A stretch of DNA of 64,000 nt from JBCFBK01 sp038562555 (GTDB taxonomy: Bacteria; Bacteroidota; Bacteroidia; Bacteroidales; Prolixibacteraceae), in the NCBI GenBank assembly GCA_038562555.1, contig JBCFBK010000019.1, positions 27,164 to 91,163 of the forward strand. The letters are read 5' to 3'. Below are positions 24,804-34,040 of this stretch, in pieces. The notes beneath the pieces are model-generated. The model worked only from the letters and a program-made list of their open reading frames with translations. It did no database searches and had not been told where the DNA came from. A program made the translations under genes and the position numbers. Every line of letters begins with the position of its first letter. Position 1 is the stretch's first letter.

Positions 24804-27215
24804 ATGTGGATTCGGTTCTCCAGGTTTATTCTCCGAAACAGGATTCCTCTACTCATCATACTTGGTTTAGTCACAATGTTCATGGCCTACCAGGCAACGC
24901 GCGTAGAGATGTCGTACGAATATTCCCAGCTCCTGCCCCGGAAGGATCCTGCCTATATCGACTTTCAAAATTTCAGGAACAGCTTTGGTGAAGAGGGAAA
25001 CCTGATTGTAGTCGGGATCATTGATTCTGATTTTTTTAAATTGCAGCACTTCACAAAATGGCAAAAACTCAATAAGGACCTGAGTGAGATCGATGGCGTT
25101 GAAAACCTGGTCTCCGTTTCAAGCGCCTATAATCTGAAAAAAGATACGAAAAAGCGCCGTTTTGAGCTGGAACCGGTCTTCCCTGAAGTCGTCAGCAGTC
25201 AGCAACAACTCGACAGCCTGTCGAAAACATTGTACTCGCTGCCCTTTTACCGCCGTCTTTTGTACAACGCCAACGACCATGCCTATATGCTGGGCATCAC
25301 GGTCAGCAAGGATAAAATGAAGTCGAAAGACCGAGAAAAAATGGTCCTGGCAATCAAAGCCCGATGCGATGCTTTTTCAAAAGAAACCAGTATAAAGGTT
25401 CATTACTCGGGACTTCCATACATCCGTGTCATCAACTCGATACGGATAAAGTCGGAGATCTACATGTTCAGCGCCCTGGCGATTGCCTTATGCGCACTGA
25501 TCCTTTTTATTTTCTTCCGCTCGCTGAAAGCTGTATTTTTTCCCTTGATCATTGTTTTGACCGGGGTAATCTGGGCTGTTGGAAGCATGGCCCTTTTCGG
25601 ATACAAAATTTCACTGCTCACCGGTATGATCCCCTCCCTGCTGATCGTGATCGGCATTCCCAACAGCATCTATATGCTAAATAAATACCATTACGAATTC
25701 AGGGCCCACCGGAACAAGATCAAAGCGCTCCAGCGTGTAATTATCAAGATCGGGAACGCTACCTTCCTGACCAACCTGACCACCGCCTGTGGTTTTGCAA
25801 CTTTTATCGTTACCAACAGTGAAATTCTCCGCGAATTCGGAATTATTGCTTCTCTGAACATTATGGCCTTATTTCTCCTGGCCATCATCATGATCCCAAC
25901 TATTTTCAGTTTTATCAGGCCTCCAAAACCGAGACACATCAAGCACCTGGAGAACAAACATATCCAGCGGATCATCGAAAAACTGATCAAGCTTACAACC
26001 GGCCACATCAAAATAGTTTACGCTTCAGCCTTTATTATCCTTTTGCTGGGCATTTACGGAACCACCCTCATCAAAAGCTCAGGTTATATGGTGGATGATA
26101 TCCCGGAAAGCGATGTCATTTACAAGGATCTTAAGTTTTTTGAAGAACACATCGATGGCGTTATGCCGCTTGAAATTGTGATCGACACCAGAAAGCCCAA
26201 GGAGGCCATGAGCATGAACACTTTTAAACGCATAGACCGTCTGGAGCAACAACTGGCAAATCATGCAGAACTATCTGCTCCCTTATCAGTTTTAAATATC
26301 CTGAAATTTTCGAAACAGGCTTTTTACAACGGAAAAGAAAAATATTACAGTTTGCCCAGCAGCCAGGAAAAGAATTTTATTCTGGCATATGCCAATAATT
26401 CGATGCAGAATTCAGAAAGCCAGGTCGGACAGCTCCATTCTTTTCTGGACAGCAGCCAGCAAATAACGCGGGTGAGCATCCGGGTGAAAGATATCGGGAC
26501 GAAGGCAATGGATCAGCTTTACGCTACAATAGTCCAGGAAATCGATTCCATATTTCCCGCAGAAAAATATGATGTAATGGTAACCGGATCAAGCGTTACC
26601 TCGTTTAAAGGGACTGAATATCTTGTCAAAAACCTGTTCACCAGTCTTGCTTTGGCCGTTTTCCTGATAGCCGGCTTCATGGCCCTGATGTTTTACTCGT
26701 GGCGAATGGTTGTCCTGTCGCTCATCCCAAATCTCCTGCCATTGATTTTCACCGCGGCAATCATGGGTTTCACAGGCATTCCCATCAAAGCATCGACCAT
26801 TCTGGTTTTCAGCATCGCCTTTGGGATTTCGGTCGACAATACCATTCATTTCCTGACCAAATACAGGCAGGAACTCAGTGCTACCAACTGGAATATACAA
26901 CGTTCGGTAAAACGGGCATTGCGTGAAACCGGGGTAAGTATGCTTTATACCTTTTTTGTTCTGTTTTTCGGATTTGGCGTTTACAGCGTGTCAAAATTCG
27001 GAGGAACAGCGGCGCTGGGCATTCTGGTGTCACTCACCCTGCTGATTGCCATCACCTCAAACCTGATCCTGCTTCCCAGTCTGCTGATCGGACTTGAACG
27101 GCTAACAACCACCAAAGCTTTCAGGGAGCCGTTGCTGACCATCTACAATGAAGAAGATATCGAACTTGAAGAACTGGAGACAGATGAATTCTCAAAAACA
27201 AAGAAGGAGGAATGA
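24804..27215 (+). CDS. MMPL/RND superfamily transporter
   Basis: This 803-residue protein has an N-terminal membrane helix, a periplasmic loop, a block of five or six helices (IYMFSALAIALCALILFIFF onward), a second helix and loop near residue 415, and a second block ending near residue 775. GISVDNTIHF in the second block is the typical helix-4 proton-relay signature. Such proteins move lipids or hydrophobic compounds. The stop overlaps the start of a polyprenyl synthase gene by four bases, so the two are translationally coupled. That pairing hints at isoprenoid or other lipid cargo, which is inference. Confidence 0.9.
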   Translation: MWIRFSRFILRNRIPLLIILGLVTMFMAYQATRVEMSYEYSQLLPRKDPAYIDFQNFRNSFGEEGNLIVVGIIDSDFFKLQHFTKWQKLNKDLSEIDGVENLVSVSSAYNLKKDTKKRRFELEPVFPEVVSSQQQLDSLSKTLYSLPFYRRLLYNANDHAYMLGITVSKDKMKSKDREKMVLAIKARCDAFSKETSIKVHYSGLPYIRVINSIRIKSEIYMFSALAIALCALILFIFFRSLKAVFFPLIIVLTGVIWAVGSMALFGYKISLLTGMIPSLLIVIGIPNSIYMLNKYHYEFRAHRNKIKALQRVIIKIGNATFLTNLTTACGFATFIVTNSEILREFGIIASLNIMALFLLAIIMIPTIFSFIRPPKPRHIKHLENKHIQRIIEKLIKLTTGHIKIVYASAFIILLLGIYGTTLIKSSGYMVDDIPESDVIYKDLKFFEEHIDGVMPLEIVIDTRKPKEAMSMNTFKRIDRLEQQLANHAELSAPLSVLNILKFSKQAFYNGKEKYYSLPSSQEKNFILAYANNSMQNSESQVGQLHSFLDSSQQITRVSIRVKDIGTKAMDQLYATIVQEIDSIFPAEKYDVMVTGSSVTSFKGTEYLVKNLFTSLALAVFLIAGFMALMFYSWRMVVLSLIPNLLPLIFTAAIMGFTGIPIKASTILVFSIAFGISVDNTIHFLTKYRQELSATNWNIQRSVKRALRETGVSMLYTFFVLFFGFGVYSVSKFGGTAALGILVSLTLLIAITSNLILLPSLLIGLERLTTTKAFREPLLTIYNEEDIELEELETDEFSKTKKEE

Positions 27216-28198
27216 TGTATTCATTGAAAGATCTGAAAAATATATTTATAAACCGGCTGGAAACGGAAGCTGAACGGATAGGCGCCGCCGAACCGGCCAA
27301 CCTTTATCAGCCTGTTCAATATACCCTGAATATGGGCGGAAAAAGGTTACGTCCGGTGATGACACTAATGGCCTGTGATCTCTTTAACGGTGACATTGAA
27401 GCGGCCATGCCTGTGGCACTGGGAATTGAAGTGTTCCATAATTTCACCCTGCTTCACGATGATATCATGGATAAGGCCGCGCTGCGCCGGAACAAACTCA
27501 CCGTTCATAAAAAATACAGTGAAAATACCGCCATCCTGTCGGGCGACGCCATGTCGATTCTGGCTTTTCAATACCTGCTGCAAACGAACAGTCCTGCTTT
27601 TCATGAGATAGCCGGACTGTTCACAAAAACAGCGATCGAAGTATGCAAGGGGCAGCAACTGGATATGGATTATCAGGACATGCTTGACGTTTCCATTGAA
27701 GATTATCTGGAAATGATCAGGCTGAAAACAGCCGTTTTAATTGCCTGCAGCCTGAAAGCAGGCGCTCTGTCCGGAAATGCTTCTGCGCAGGATGCCAACC
27801 GTTTGTACGATTTTGGCATTAATCTCGGATTGGCTTTCCAACTGCAGGATGACCTGCTCGATGTTTATGCCGACGAAAATAAATTCGGCAAACAATCGGG
27901 AGGCGACATCGTTGCCAATAAAAAAACTTATTTACTCCTGAAAAGCCTTGAGCTTGCGTCGGCAGCGCAACGGGAAAAACTGCTTTCACTGATCACGGCA
28001 ATAAACCTCAAGCCGAATGAAAAAATAGCCTCGGTAAAGAAAATTTATGCCGATCTCAACATCAGGGAAATCACCACAGGGATCATTCGTGACTATTATA
28101 TGAAAGCTCTCGCCGGACTGGAGGGCGTATCCTCGGAAAAAAGGCGCAAGTCGGAATTTTTAATGCTGGCCCAAAAGATCATCAAACGTGAAAATTGA
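27212..28198 (+). CDS. Polyprenyl (all-trans) diphosphate synthase
   Basis: This 328-residue enzyme has the first Asp-rich motif in LLHDDIMDKA and the second in QLQDDLLDVYAD. Other family blocks include GGKRLRP near residue 39 and GQQLDMDYQD. It condenses isopentenyl diphosphate onto allylic diphosphates to make a quinone side chain or carrier-lipid precursor in the cytoplasm. An AGGAGG ribosome-binding site precedes the paired ATGs, of which the second (27215) has the better spacing. It overlaps the RND gene. Confidence 0.93.
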   Translation: MMYSLKDLKNIFINRLETEAERIGAAEPANLYQPVQYTLNMGGKRLRPVMTLMACDLFNGDIEAAMPVALGIEVFHNFTLLHDDIMDKAALRRNKLTVHKKYSENTAILSGDAMSILAFQYLLQTNSPAFHEIAGLFTKTAIEVCKGQQLDMDYQDMLDVSIEDYLEMIRLKTAVLIACSLKAGALSGNASAQDANRLYDFGINLGLAFQLQDDLLDVYADENKFGKQSGGDIVANKKTYLLLKSLELASAAQREKLLSLITAINLKPNEKIASVKKIYADLNIREITTGIIRDYYMKALAGLEGVSSEKRRKSEFLMLAQKIIKREN

Positions 28199-28317
28199 TT
28201 TTTCCTTTTTGAAGGCATCATCCAAATTTAAGAGCTGCCATTCAAACCTTAAACTTGTTCAGTTGTTCTGCTTTTTGTAATTTTCAACTTCCCTCATCAG
28301 GATGTAAAATAAATATC

Positions 28318-29829
28318 ATGGACCACAATATTGGAAAAATTGTTCAGGTCATCGGACCTGTAGTTGATGTCAGCTTTGACCGCGAAGGCAGTGAACTGCC
28401 AAAAATTTACGATTCATTGGAAGTTATCCGGGAAAATGAAACTAATCTCGTGCTGGAATGCCAGCAGCATATTGGCGAAAACACCATCCGTGCCATTGCC
28501 ATGGATTCGACCGACGGGTTAAGACGTGGACTGGAGGTTATCCCCCTTGGCCACCCGATCACGATGCCAAAGGGGCAAATTGCGCTGGGAAGGCTTTTGA
28601 ATGTGACGGGTGATGCTGTAGACGGACTGAAGAGCCTTCCGAAGGACGGCCTGCATATTCACAATAAGCCGCCCAAATATGAAGAGCTGACAACCGGCAC
28701 AGAAGTTTTGTATACCGGTATCAAAGTAATTGACCTGATTGAACCGTACGCCAAGGGAGGCAAGATTGGCTTATTCGGCGGCGCCGGAGTTGGAAAAACC
28801 GTTTTAATACAGGAATTGATTAATAATATCGCCCTTGCCCACAGCGGTCTTTCTGTTTTTGCCGGTGTTGGCGAACGCACGCGTGAGGGCAATGACCTGC
28901 TTCGGGAAATGATTGAAGCGAAAATCGTTGATTATGGCGATGAATTCCGAAAATCGATGGAAGAAGGGAGTTGGGACCTGACTAAAGTTGATCCCGACGC
29001 TCTGAAAAAATCGAAACTGGCCATGGTTTTTGGTCAGATGAATGAACCGCCGGGGGCGCGTGCACGGGTGGCCCTTTCAGGTTTAACCATTGCCGAAAGT
29101 CTCCGCGACGGAGACGGAACGGCGGGCTCCGGACGCGATATCCTCTTTTTCGTCGATAATATCTTCCGTTTTACCCAGGCCGGATCGGAAGTTTCAGCGC
29201 TTTTGGGCCGTATGCCCTCGGCTGTAGGTTATCAGCCCACGCTGGCAACAGAAATGGGCGTGATGCAGGAACGCATTACCTCCACAAAAAACGGTTCCAT
29301 CACTTCGGTTCAGGCGGTTTATGTGCCTGCCGATGACCTGACCGACCCGGCGCCAGCAACCACTTTTGCACACCTGGATGCAACGACTGTTTTGAGCCGG
29401 AAGATCTCCGAGCTTGGAATCTATCCTGCCGTCGACCCGCTCGATTCTACTTCGCGGATCCTCTCAGCCGATGTGGTCGGAGAAGACCATTACCGTTGCG
29501 CACAGCGCGTCAAGGAGATCCTGCAGCGTTACAAGGAACTTCAGGACATTATTGCTATCCTGGGTATGGACGAGCTTTCAGAAGAAGACAAACTGATTGT
29601 ACACCGGGCACGGCGCGTTCAGCGTTTCCTGTCACAACCGTTCTTCGTGGCCGAACAATTCACCGGACTTCAGGGGGTTTTGGTCTCCATCGAAGACACC
29701 ATTAAAGGATTTAACATGATCATGGACGGTGAAGTGGATCAGTTTCCGGAGACAGCCTTCAACCTGGTCGGAACCATCGAGCAGGCGATCGCCAAAGGTG
29801 AAAAAATGCTTGCAGAAGCTGCCGTCTGA
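28318..29829 (+). CDS. atpD: F1F0 ATP synthase subunit beta
   Basis: This 503-residue catalytic subunit has the Walker A motif GGAGVGKTVLIQEL, GERTREGNDL, the Walker B region DILFFVDNIFRFTQAGSEVS, and the conserved LGRMPSAVGYQPTLATEMG. The ATG at 28318 begins the standard N-terminus (MDHNIGKIVQVIGPVVDV); the open frame extends upstream without conservation. Only atpC follows. The remaining F1 and F0 genes are not in this window, so the operon is split. Confidence 0.99.
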   Translation: MDHNIGKIVQVIGPVVDVSFDREGSELPKIYDSLEVIRENETNLVLECQQHIGENTIRAIAMDSTDGLRRGLEVIPLGHPITMPKGQIALGRLLNVTGDAVDGLKSLPKDGLHIHNKPPKYEELTTGTEVLYTGIKVIDLIEPYAKGGKIGLFGGAGVGKTVLIQELINNIALAHSGLSVFAGVGERTREGNDLLREMIEAKIVDYGDEFRKSMEEGSWDLTKVDPDALKKSKLAMVFGQMNEPPGARARVALSGLTIAESLRDGDGTAGSGRDILFFVDNIFRFTQAGSEVSALLGRMPSAVGYQPTLATEMGVMQERITSTKNGSITSVQAVYVPADDLTDPAPATTFAHLDATTVLSRKISELGIYPAVDPLDSTSRILSADVVGEDHYRCAQRVKEILQRYKELQDIIAILGMDELSEEDKLIVHRARRVQRFLSQPFFVAEQFTGLQGVLVSIEDTIKGFNMIMDGEVDQFPETAFNLVGTIEQAIAKGEKMLAEAAV

Positions 29830-29835
29830 TCTTTA

Positions 29836-29860
29836 TTTACGACTTGTTACTTACGACTAT
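29836..29860. repeat. Degenerate word repeat, TTACGACT class
   Basis: TTACGACTT-GTTACTTACGACT fills the 34-base gap between atpD and atpC. The same words appear in inverted orientation at 59340-59370. Confidence 0.6.
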
Positions 29861-29863
29861 AAT

Positions 29864-30109
29864 ATGTACATAGAAGTCATTACACCCGATCGGAAACTGT
29901 TTGCCGGTGAAATCAGGCTGGTTAAACTTCCCGGAACGATGGGCAGCTTTGAGATCCTTAAAAATCACGCCCCGATCATCTCCACGCTTGAAAAAGGAGA
30001 GATCAAAATAAAAGGGATGCATGGTGAAATCACACTGATTGAAATCAGTGGCGGACTTGTCGAGTCAAAGGACAACAGGATCATCGTCCTGGCCGAGCCG
30101 GTTGCCTGA
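29864..30109 (+). CDS. atpC: F1F0 ATP synthase subunit epsilon
   Basis: This 81-residue protein matches the N-terminal beta-sandwich of the epsilon subunit: VITPDRKLFAGEI, GSFEILKNHAPIIS, GEIKIKG and GGLVESKDNRIIVLAE. It lacks the C-terminal helical hairpin found in the 130-140-residue enterobacterial form; the short form is usual in Bacteroidota. It couples the rotor to the catalytic head. The gene follows atpD after 34 bases and ends at a bidirectional terminator. Confidence 0.93.
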   Translation: MYIEVITPDRKLFAGEIRLVKLPGTMGSFEILKNHAPIISTLEKGEIKIKGMHGEITLIEISGGLVESKDNRIIVLAEPVA

Positions 30110-30150
30110 AATAATAAACCCTGAAGGATCGACCTTCAGGGTTTATTATT
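30110..30150. terminator. Bidirectional terminator between atpC and the aminotransferase gene
   Basis: AATAATAAACCCTGAAGG and its exact reverse complement enclose a 5-base loop, an 18-base perfect stem with A/T runs on both sides. Its right arm touches the stop codon of the convergent gene. Confidence 0.93.
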
Positions 30151-31312
30151 ATTTAAACGCTTCAGTAATCTTTTCAAGAGCCTGCTTCAGCATAAGGCGG
30201 GTACACCCAATATTCATCCGCATATAGCCGGAACCCTGCGTACCGAATTGAATACCCCTGTTCAGCCCCACTCCGGCTTCGATGATCTTCTTATTTAGCT
30301 GGTCATCTGTCAGTCCGCAGGCCGAGAAATCAAGCCAGACCAGATAAGTTGCCTCCGGTTTCATCGCGACCACCCCGGGCAGGTTTTTTCTGAGCCAGTT
30401 CTCCAGAAAAAGATAATTGTCCTGCAGGTAATCCAGCAATTGGCTCAGCCAGTCGGCTCCGTTGCGATAAGCCGCTTCAAGGGCAATCGTACCAAACAGG
30501 TTGCCCATGTGAAGGTGAGGGATCTTCAGCATCCGTTCATAATTCACAAAAAGACGCTTATCCGGTATGATCACGAATGATGTACTAAGTCCGGCGATAT
30601 TGAACGTCTTGCTTGGTGCCATACAAACCACACAGTTCCGCGCAATTCCCTCCGAGAGCGATGCCAGTGGAATGTGTTTGTATCCTTCAAAAATCAGATC
30701 TGAATGAATCTCGTCAGAAATGATCAGGATTTTATGCTCCAGACAAAATCCGGCCAGCTCCGTTAGTTCTTCGCGGGTCCAGACCATTCCACCCGGATTT
30801 TGGGGATTGCATAGCAGCAACAGCTTTGTTTTTGAGCTGACCTTCCGCTTCAGATCATCCAGATCGAAGGTGTAACGTCCGTCAACCAGTTTGAGCGGGT
30901 TCTCGACAAGCGTTCTTTTTGTCAGCTTAATGGAATCGAAGAACGGAGAATAAACGGGCGGCTGCAGAATCACCTCGTCACCGGTTTCGGAAAAAGATTC
31001 AATTGCCAGGGTCAGTCCGGCTACCACGCCGGGACTAAACGAAATCCATTTTTTATCGATCGTCCATCCATGGCGCTGCTGCATCCAGTTAATAATGGAT
31101 TCATAATAAGAATCCGGACGGTAAGTATACCCAAGAATTTCATGGTCCAGGCGTTCCCGCAAGGCATTCATAATAAAAACGGGTGTCTTAAAGTCCATGT
31201 CGGCTACCCAAAGCGGCAATACATCCGCCTTTCCAAACACCTCATTCCGGAAATCATATTTTATACAGTGGCTTCCCTCCCTGTTTACCTGTTCATCAAA
31301 ATTATACTTCAT
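30149..31312 (-). CDS. patB: MalY/PatB-type PLP-dependent C-S lyase/aminotransferase
   Basis: This 387-residue fold-type I enzyme has VLPLWVADMDF, the LLLCNPQNPGG block, SDEIHSDL and the PLP-lysine motif APSKTFNIAGL. These features, especially the WVADMDF start, mark the MalY/PatB group, which cleaves cystathionine and other C-S bonds. The ATG at 31312 is preferred because the 18 codons before it read through word-repeat sequence. The next gene on this strand upstream is a ComB-like phosphatase, and the gap contains repeats. Confidence 0.9.
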   Translation of the reverse strand: MKYNFDEQVNREGSHCIKYDFRNEVFGKADVLPLWVADMDFKTPVFIMNALRERLDHEILGYTYRPDSYYESIINWMQQRHGWTIDKKWISFSPGVVAGLTLAIESFSETGDEVILQPPVYSPFFDSIKLTKRTLVENPLKLVDGRYTFDLDDLKRKVSSKTKLLLLCNPQNPGGMVWTREELTELAGFCLEHKILIISDEIHSDLIFEGYKHIPLASLSEGIARNCVVCMAPSKTFNIAGLSTSFVIIPDKRLFVNYERMLKIPHLHMGNLFGTIALEAAYRNGADWLSQLLDYLQDNYLFLENWLRKNLPGVVAMKPEATYLVWLDFSACGLTDDQLNKKIIEAGVGLNRGIQFGTQGSGYMRMNIGCTRLMLKQALEKITEAFK

Positions 31313-31355
31313 CTGTATTTCTTCGTTTCTTTTAGTAATATCTTCCTGCCTTACA

Positions 31356-31383
31356 GCATGGAGCATAGAGCATGGAGCATGAG
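31356..31383. repeat. Degenerate word repeat, GAGCAT class
   Basis: The unit GCATGGA/GCATAGA is repeated about four times (for example AGCATAGAGCATGGAGCAT). The related sequence CGCTATGCCCGATGC just to the right is a degenerate inverted copy. Confidence 0.6.
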
Positions 31384-31426
31384 ATCTCTCACCCTGTGCA
31401 CTACGCGCTATGCCCGATGCTTTCCC

Positions 31427-31461
31427 TATCTTGTGTCTTGTGTCTGGATACTTGTGTCTTG
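31427..31461. repeat. Degenerate word repeat, CTTGTGTCTTGATAC class
   Basis: TATCTTGTGTCTTGTGTC and GGATACTTGTGTCTTG alternate in the gap ahead of the ComB-like stop codon. The same words occur near 37.4, 42.1, 42.2, 52.6 and 59.5 kb. Confidence 0.7.
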
Positions 31462-31466
31462 CTTAT

Positions 31467-32156
31467 TCAAATATCGATTTTTTTTAAATAGTTCCTTCCG
31501 TTATCCGGTTCAACCTTTAAAACAAAATTAAACTGATTTAGATTCAGGCACAGGTCGAAATCCTCGGCCGGAGCCCATTCCTGCTTCTCCGGAGCGAAAA
31601 AACGCGCCCCGGATCCTGACCGCAGCCGCTCCACAAGGGCCTCAAATACAACAGGGGCTCCCTGCAGCTTTGCCTGAATATATTCGGCCAGAAAAGTATC
31701 CTCATCCGCAGGATAGCTGCAGGCATATCCCATGCAAACCAACGAAAGCTTTTCAGGACGTTGTTGCTCAATATAACGGATAATAGCTCCTGCGTTAACA
31801 AAACTACCCGTGATAATCTCCGCTGCATGCTTCGCATGAGCAATTCCCATCGTACCCGAACTGGTGGTGTGCACCATCGTTTTCCCGGAAAGGTCGCTCC
31901 TGAGAAGCTGCGAGGGAGAGTTCCCAAAATCAAAACCCTCCGGTTTTCTTTCTTTTCTCTCCCCAACCAGGATGTATTCAGGATGATCACGTTTTAACCG
32001 GTACGCTTCTTCGATGTCACCCACAGGATAAATCCGCTCCACGCCGTTGCCATAAGCATAACAGCTTACAGAGAAAGCTCTGAAAACATCAATGATCACT
32101 GTTAGTCCCCGCGCCTGTTGCGCTCCTTGCAGTAATTGCAGTATGTTTATTTCCAA
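31467..32156 (-). CDS. comB: 2-phosphosulfolactate phosphatase-like protein (ComB family)
   Basis: This 229-residue protein matches ComB: VIIDVFRAFSVSCYAYGNG, ILVGERKERKPEGFDFGNSP, TTSSGTMGI, and ALVERLRSGSGARF late in the chain. ComB removes phosphate from 2-phosphosulfolactate in the route to sulfolactate and coenzyme M. Bacterial homologues are common, but their substrate is often untested. The only start in frame ahead of the conserved core is a TTG at 32156. No ComA, ComC or sulfonate transporter gene is visible nearby. Confidence 0.82.
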   Translation of the reverse strand: MEINILQLLQGAQQARGLTVIIDVFRAFSVSCYAYGNGVERIYPVGDIEEAYRLKRDHPEYILVGERKERKPEGFDFGNSPSQLLRSDLSGKTMVHTTSSGTMGIAHAKHAAEIITGSFVNAGAIIRYIEQQRPEKLSLVCMGYACSYPADEDTFLAEYIQAKLQGAPVVFEALVERLRSGSGARFFAPEKQEWAPAEDFDLCLNLNQFNFVLKVEPDNGRNYLKKIDI

Positions 32157-32358
32157 TGTTTTTTCATTTAAAATTATAAATACACCGGCGAATACTTCGA
32201 AACTCTTGTTTATTCCCGATCTAATTCACTATCGGCATGATTATTGTGCAACTCTCGACTCTTTCTAAAATACCCGTCAATCCGCCATTTTCGTGTGTTA
32301 ATTATTCTTCATCTCAGATTTCATGTTGCACAACATAAATTTAACTTACCATTAAGGT

Positions 32359-32396
32359 ATGTTTTACAGCATGTGTTGTAAAACATGTTACATTTG
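32359..32396 (+). promoter_or_regulatory. Operator-like inverted repeat next to a Bacteroidota -7 box
   Basis: ATGTTTTACA (32359-32368) and its exact complement TGTAAAACAT (32377-32386) are separated by 8 bases. Three bases later TACATTTG (32389-32396) matches the TAnnTTTG -7 consensus. The arrangement predicts a transcription start near 32403, about 44 bases before the secreted-protein gene, with a regulator-binding site overlapping the promoter. No clear -33 TTTG is visible. Confidence 0.6.
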
Positions 32397-32446
32397 CAAT
32401 ATGATTAGTTAATTAAAAAATCAAAACTATCTAAAAACAAATTAAC

Positions 32447-33037
32447 ATGAAAACAATCAGAACACTAACAATGATGTTTGCAGTCATGCTGATCGCAAAT
32501 ATCGCTTTGGCTACCGGAAACCTGCGTGTAGATATCCTTCCTTTGACTGCAAGTCGCGCGGTAGTAGCAATCTCCAACAGCGCTGAAAGTAATTACGAGA
32601 TCAGTATCGAAAATTCGGCCGGTGAAATCGTATATTATAAGGAAACCGAAGGAAAAATGGCGGACTATCGCAAAGTTTATGATTTCTCAAAGCTCGAAAC
32701 CGGTACCTATTCCCTGGTGGTCAACATCGACGGTGCAACAAGCAGACGCGACTTTAACGTTGGGAATAAAAGCATTGAAGTCGGTAAAATGAAAAATCTG
32801 GTTAAGCCGTTCTTTGCGTATAATAACGACATTCTGCACCTGGCTTACCTGAATTACCCGGGCGAAAGTATGGATCTGCTGATTTACGACGGAGACAATC
32901 TGATTTACAACAAAGCATTGGAAAATAAATTCTCTGTCAATGAAGGATTGGATCTGTCGAAACTGAAAACCGGAAATTACCAGGTTGTATTGGCCACGGG
33001 CGACCAGGTGTTTGACTATACAGTAGAAGTGAAATAA
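32447..33037 (+). CDS. Secreted two-domain beta-sandwich protein, function unknown
   Basis: This 196-residue protein has a signal peptide cleaved near ALATG. The rest is two similar beta-rich halves of about 85 residues; each ends in the same kind of strand pair, YDFSKLETGTYSLVVNIDG in the first and LDLSKLKTGNYQVVLATGD in the second. The pattern resembles the small beta-sandwich found in DUF3244 and Por-type sorting domains, but no catalytic motif is present and it is not attached to a larger protein. It is likely periplasmic or surface-associated. It has its own promoter with an operator-like palindrome and its own terminator. Confidence 0.75.
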   Translation: MKTIRTLTMMFAVMLIANIALATGNLRVDILPLTASRAVVAISNSAESNYEISIENSAGEIVYYKETEGKMADYRKVYDFSKLETGTYSLVVNIDGATSRRDFNVGNKSIEVGKMKNLVKPFFAYNNDILHLAYLNYPGESMDLLIYDGDNLIYNKALENKFSVNEGLDLSKLKTGNYQVVLATGDQVFDYTVEVK

Positions 33038-33057
33038 GCTTCTGCTGTTTCTTTTCC

Positions 33058-33094
33058 AATGCGGTTATCCTCCAAAAGATACCGCATTTTTTTT
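33058..33094 (+). terminator. Rho-independent terminator after the secreted-protein gene
   Basis: AATGCGGT pairs with ACCGCATT, with extra TATC/GATA pairing inside, and a run of eight T follows. Confidence 0.85.
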
Positions 33095-33097
33095 GAT

Positions 33098-33132
33098 ATC
33101 AGTTGAAAGCAGTCTGACTGCCCTCAACTGAT
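33098..33132. other. Long hairpin between convergent genes
   Basis: ATCAGTTGA and TCAACTGAT form the outer stem, and GCAG/CTGC the inner. It lies 9 bases past the stop of the minus-strand TIM-barrel gene but has no T-run on that strand, so its role as a terminator is uncertain. Confidence 0.5.
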
Positions 33133-33140
33133 GTTCTTGT

Positions 33141-34040
33141 TTATGCCTTTTTCCACTGGTCGCGGATCAGTTTAACTGCAGCGGGAAGCGTTTCCTTTTT
33201 ATCACCCACCGAACCGCATTCAAAACTGATATAGTCCTGGTACCCGATTTCTTTAAGTCCGCGGAACCCGTCTATGTATAGATCAGACTTCCCGTCCTCT
33301 CCCGGCATTTTCCGGCGTTCACGGCTGGCAATGTGCACGTGGTGCAGGTAATCGCCGGCCGATATAAAGGCACCACGATCGCTGGTCTCTTCCCAGGTCA
33401 TGTGCCAGAAGTCACCCATAACGGCGGCTCCCGGACTGGCCACGTCGCGCACGATTGCGGCTCCGTCGGCCACCTGACGGCAGAAATGGCACTCCTTCCG
33501 GTTCAGCGGTTCGAGCAAGATCCGGGTTTTATGCTGAAGCGCAAATTCAGCCAGTTCTTTCATTTCTTCAACCAGCAGTTCCCGGGCTTCCTTATGCGGG
33601 AGCGATACCTGACGGTTAAAGGCAGGCACGAATATCAGGCCGGTCGAACCCAGCGCTCCTGCAGCTTCGAGGATCGATTTCATCGAATCCATGCACTGCT
33701 TGCGTATAGCCGGATCTTCAGCGATCAGCCATCCTTCGAACCCTGCGCAAATTGCGCTGACTTTAATATTGCGGTTCTGCAGTGCTTTCTGAATCTCTTC
33801 AACCCGCTTTCCAAGGTCGCGTCCGCCCGGCTCCAGCCCGACGATTCCCAGCGACTCCATAAAATCGAGTTTTTCGTTCAGCGATTCTCCGGGAGCAACA
33901 CCTTCCTGACACGAAATCTTCAGGCTGGCCGTTTTACCCGACGCTGTACTGCTGCCCGCAAAGGCTGAAAAGAGGCCTCCCGATGCGGCTAAAGCCCCGG
34001 TAGCAGCCATTCCCATAAACGATCGGCGTGAATGTTTCAT
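33141..34040 (-). CDS. Tat-exported sugar isomerase/lyase-like TIM-barrel protein
   Basis: This 299-residue protein opens with a twin-arginine signal (HSRRSFMGMAATGALA). The mature part is an AP-endonuclease-2-like barrel: ISCQEGVAP, VGLEPGGRD, VSAICAGFEGWL, FVPAFNRQ, ILLEPLNRKE with a metal-ligand Glu, VMGDFWHM, HHVHIASRERR and YISFECG. The ligand layout (Glu, Asp-x-x-His, Glu) is that of divalent-metal isomerases and lyases of this superfamily. It follows a Tat lipoprotein dehydrogenase on the same strand, the pairing seen in oxidative 3-keto-glycoside pathways. Confidence 0.88.
   Translation of the reverse strand: MKHSRRSFMGMAATGALAASGGLFSAFAGSSTASGKTASLKISCQEGVAPGESLNEKLDFMESLGIVGLEPGGRDLGKRVEEIQKALQNRNIKVSAICAGFEGWLIAEDPAIRKQCMDSMKSILEAAGALGSTGLIFVPAFNRQVSLPHKEARELLVEEMKELAEFALQHKTRILLEPLNRKECHFCRQVADGAAIVRDVASPGAAVMGDFWHMTWEETSDRGAFISAGDYLHHVHIASRERRKMPGEDGKSDLYIDGFRGLKEIGYQDYISFECGSVGDKKETLPAAVKLIRDQWKKA

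Noticed and set aside
33333..33968. 211-codon open frame on the plus strand
   Set aside because: It is antisense to the well-supported TIM-barrel gene and carries no family signature.
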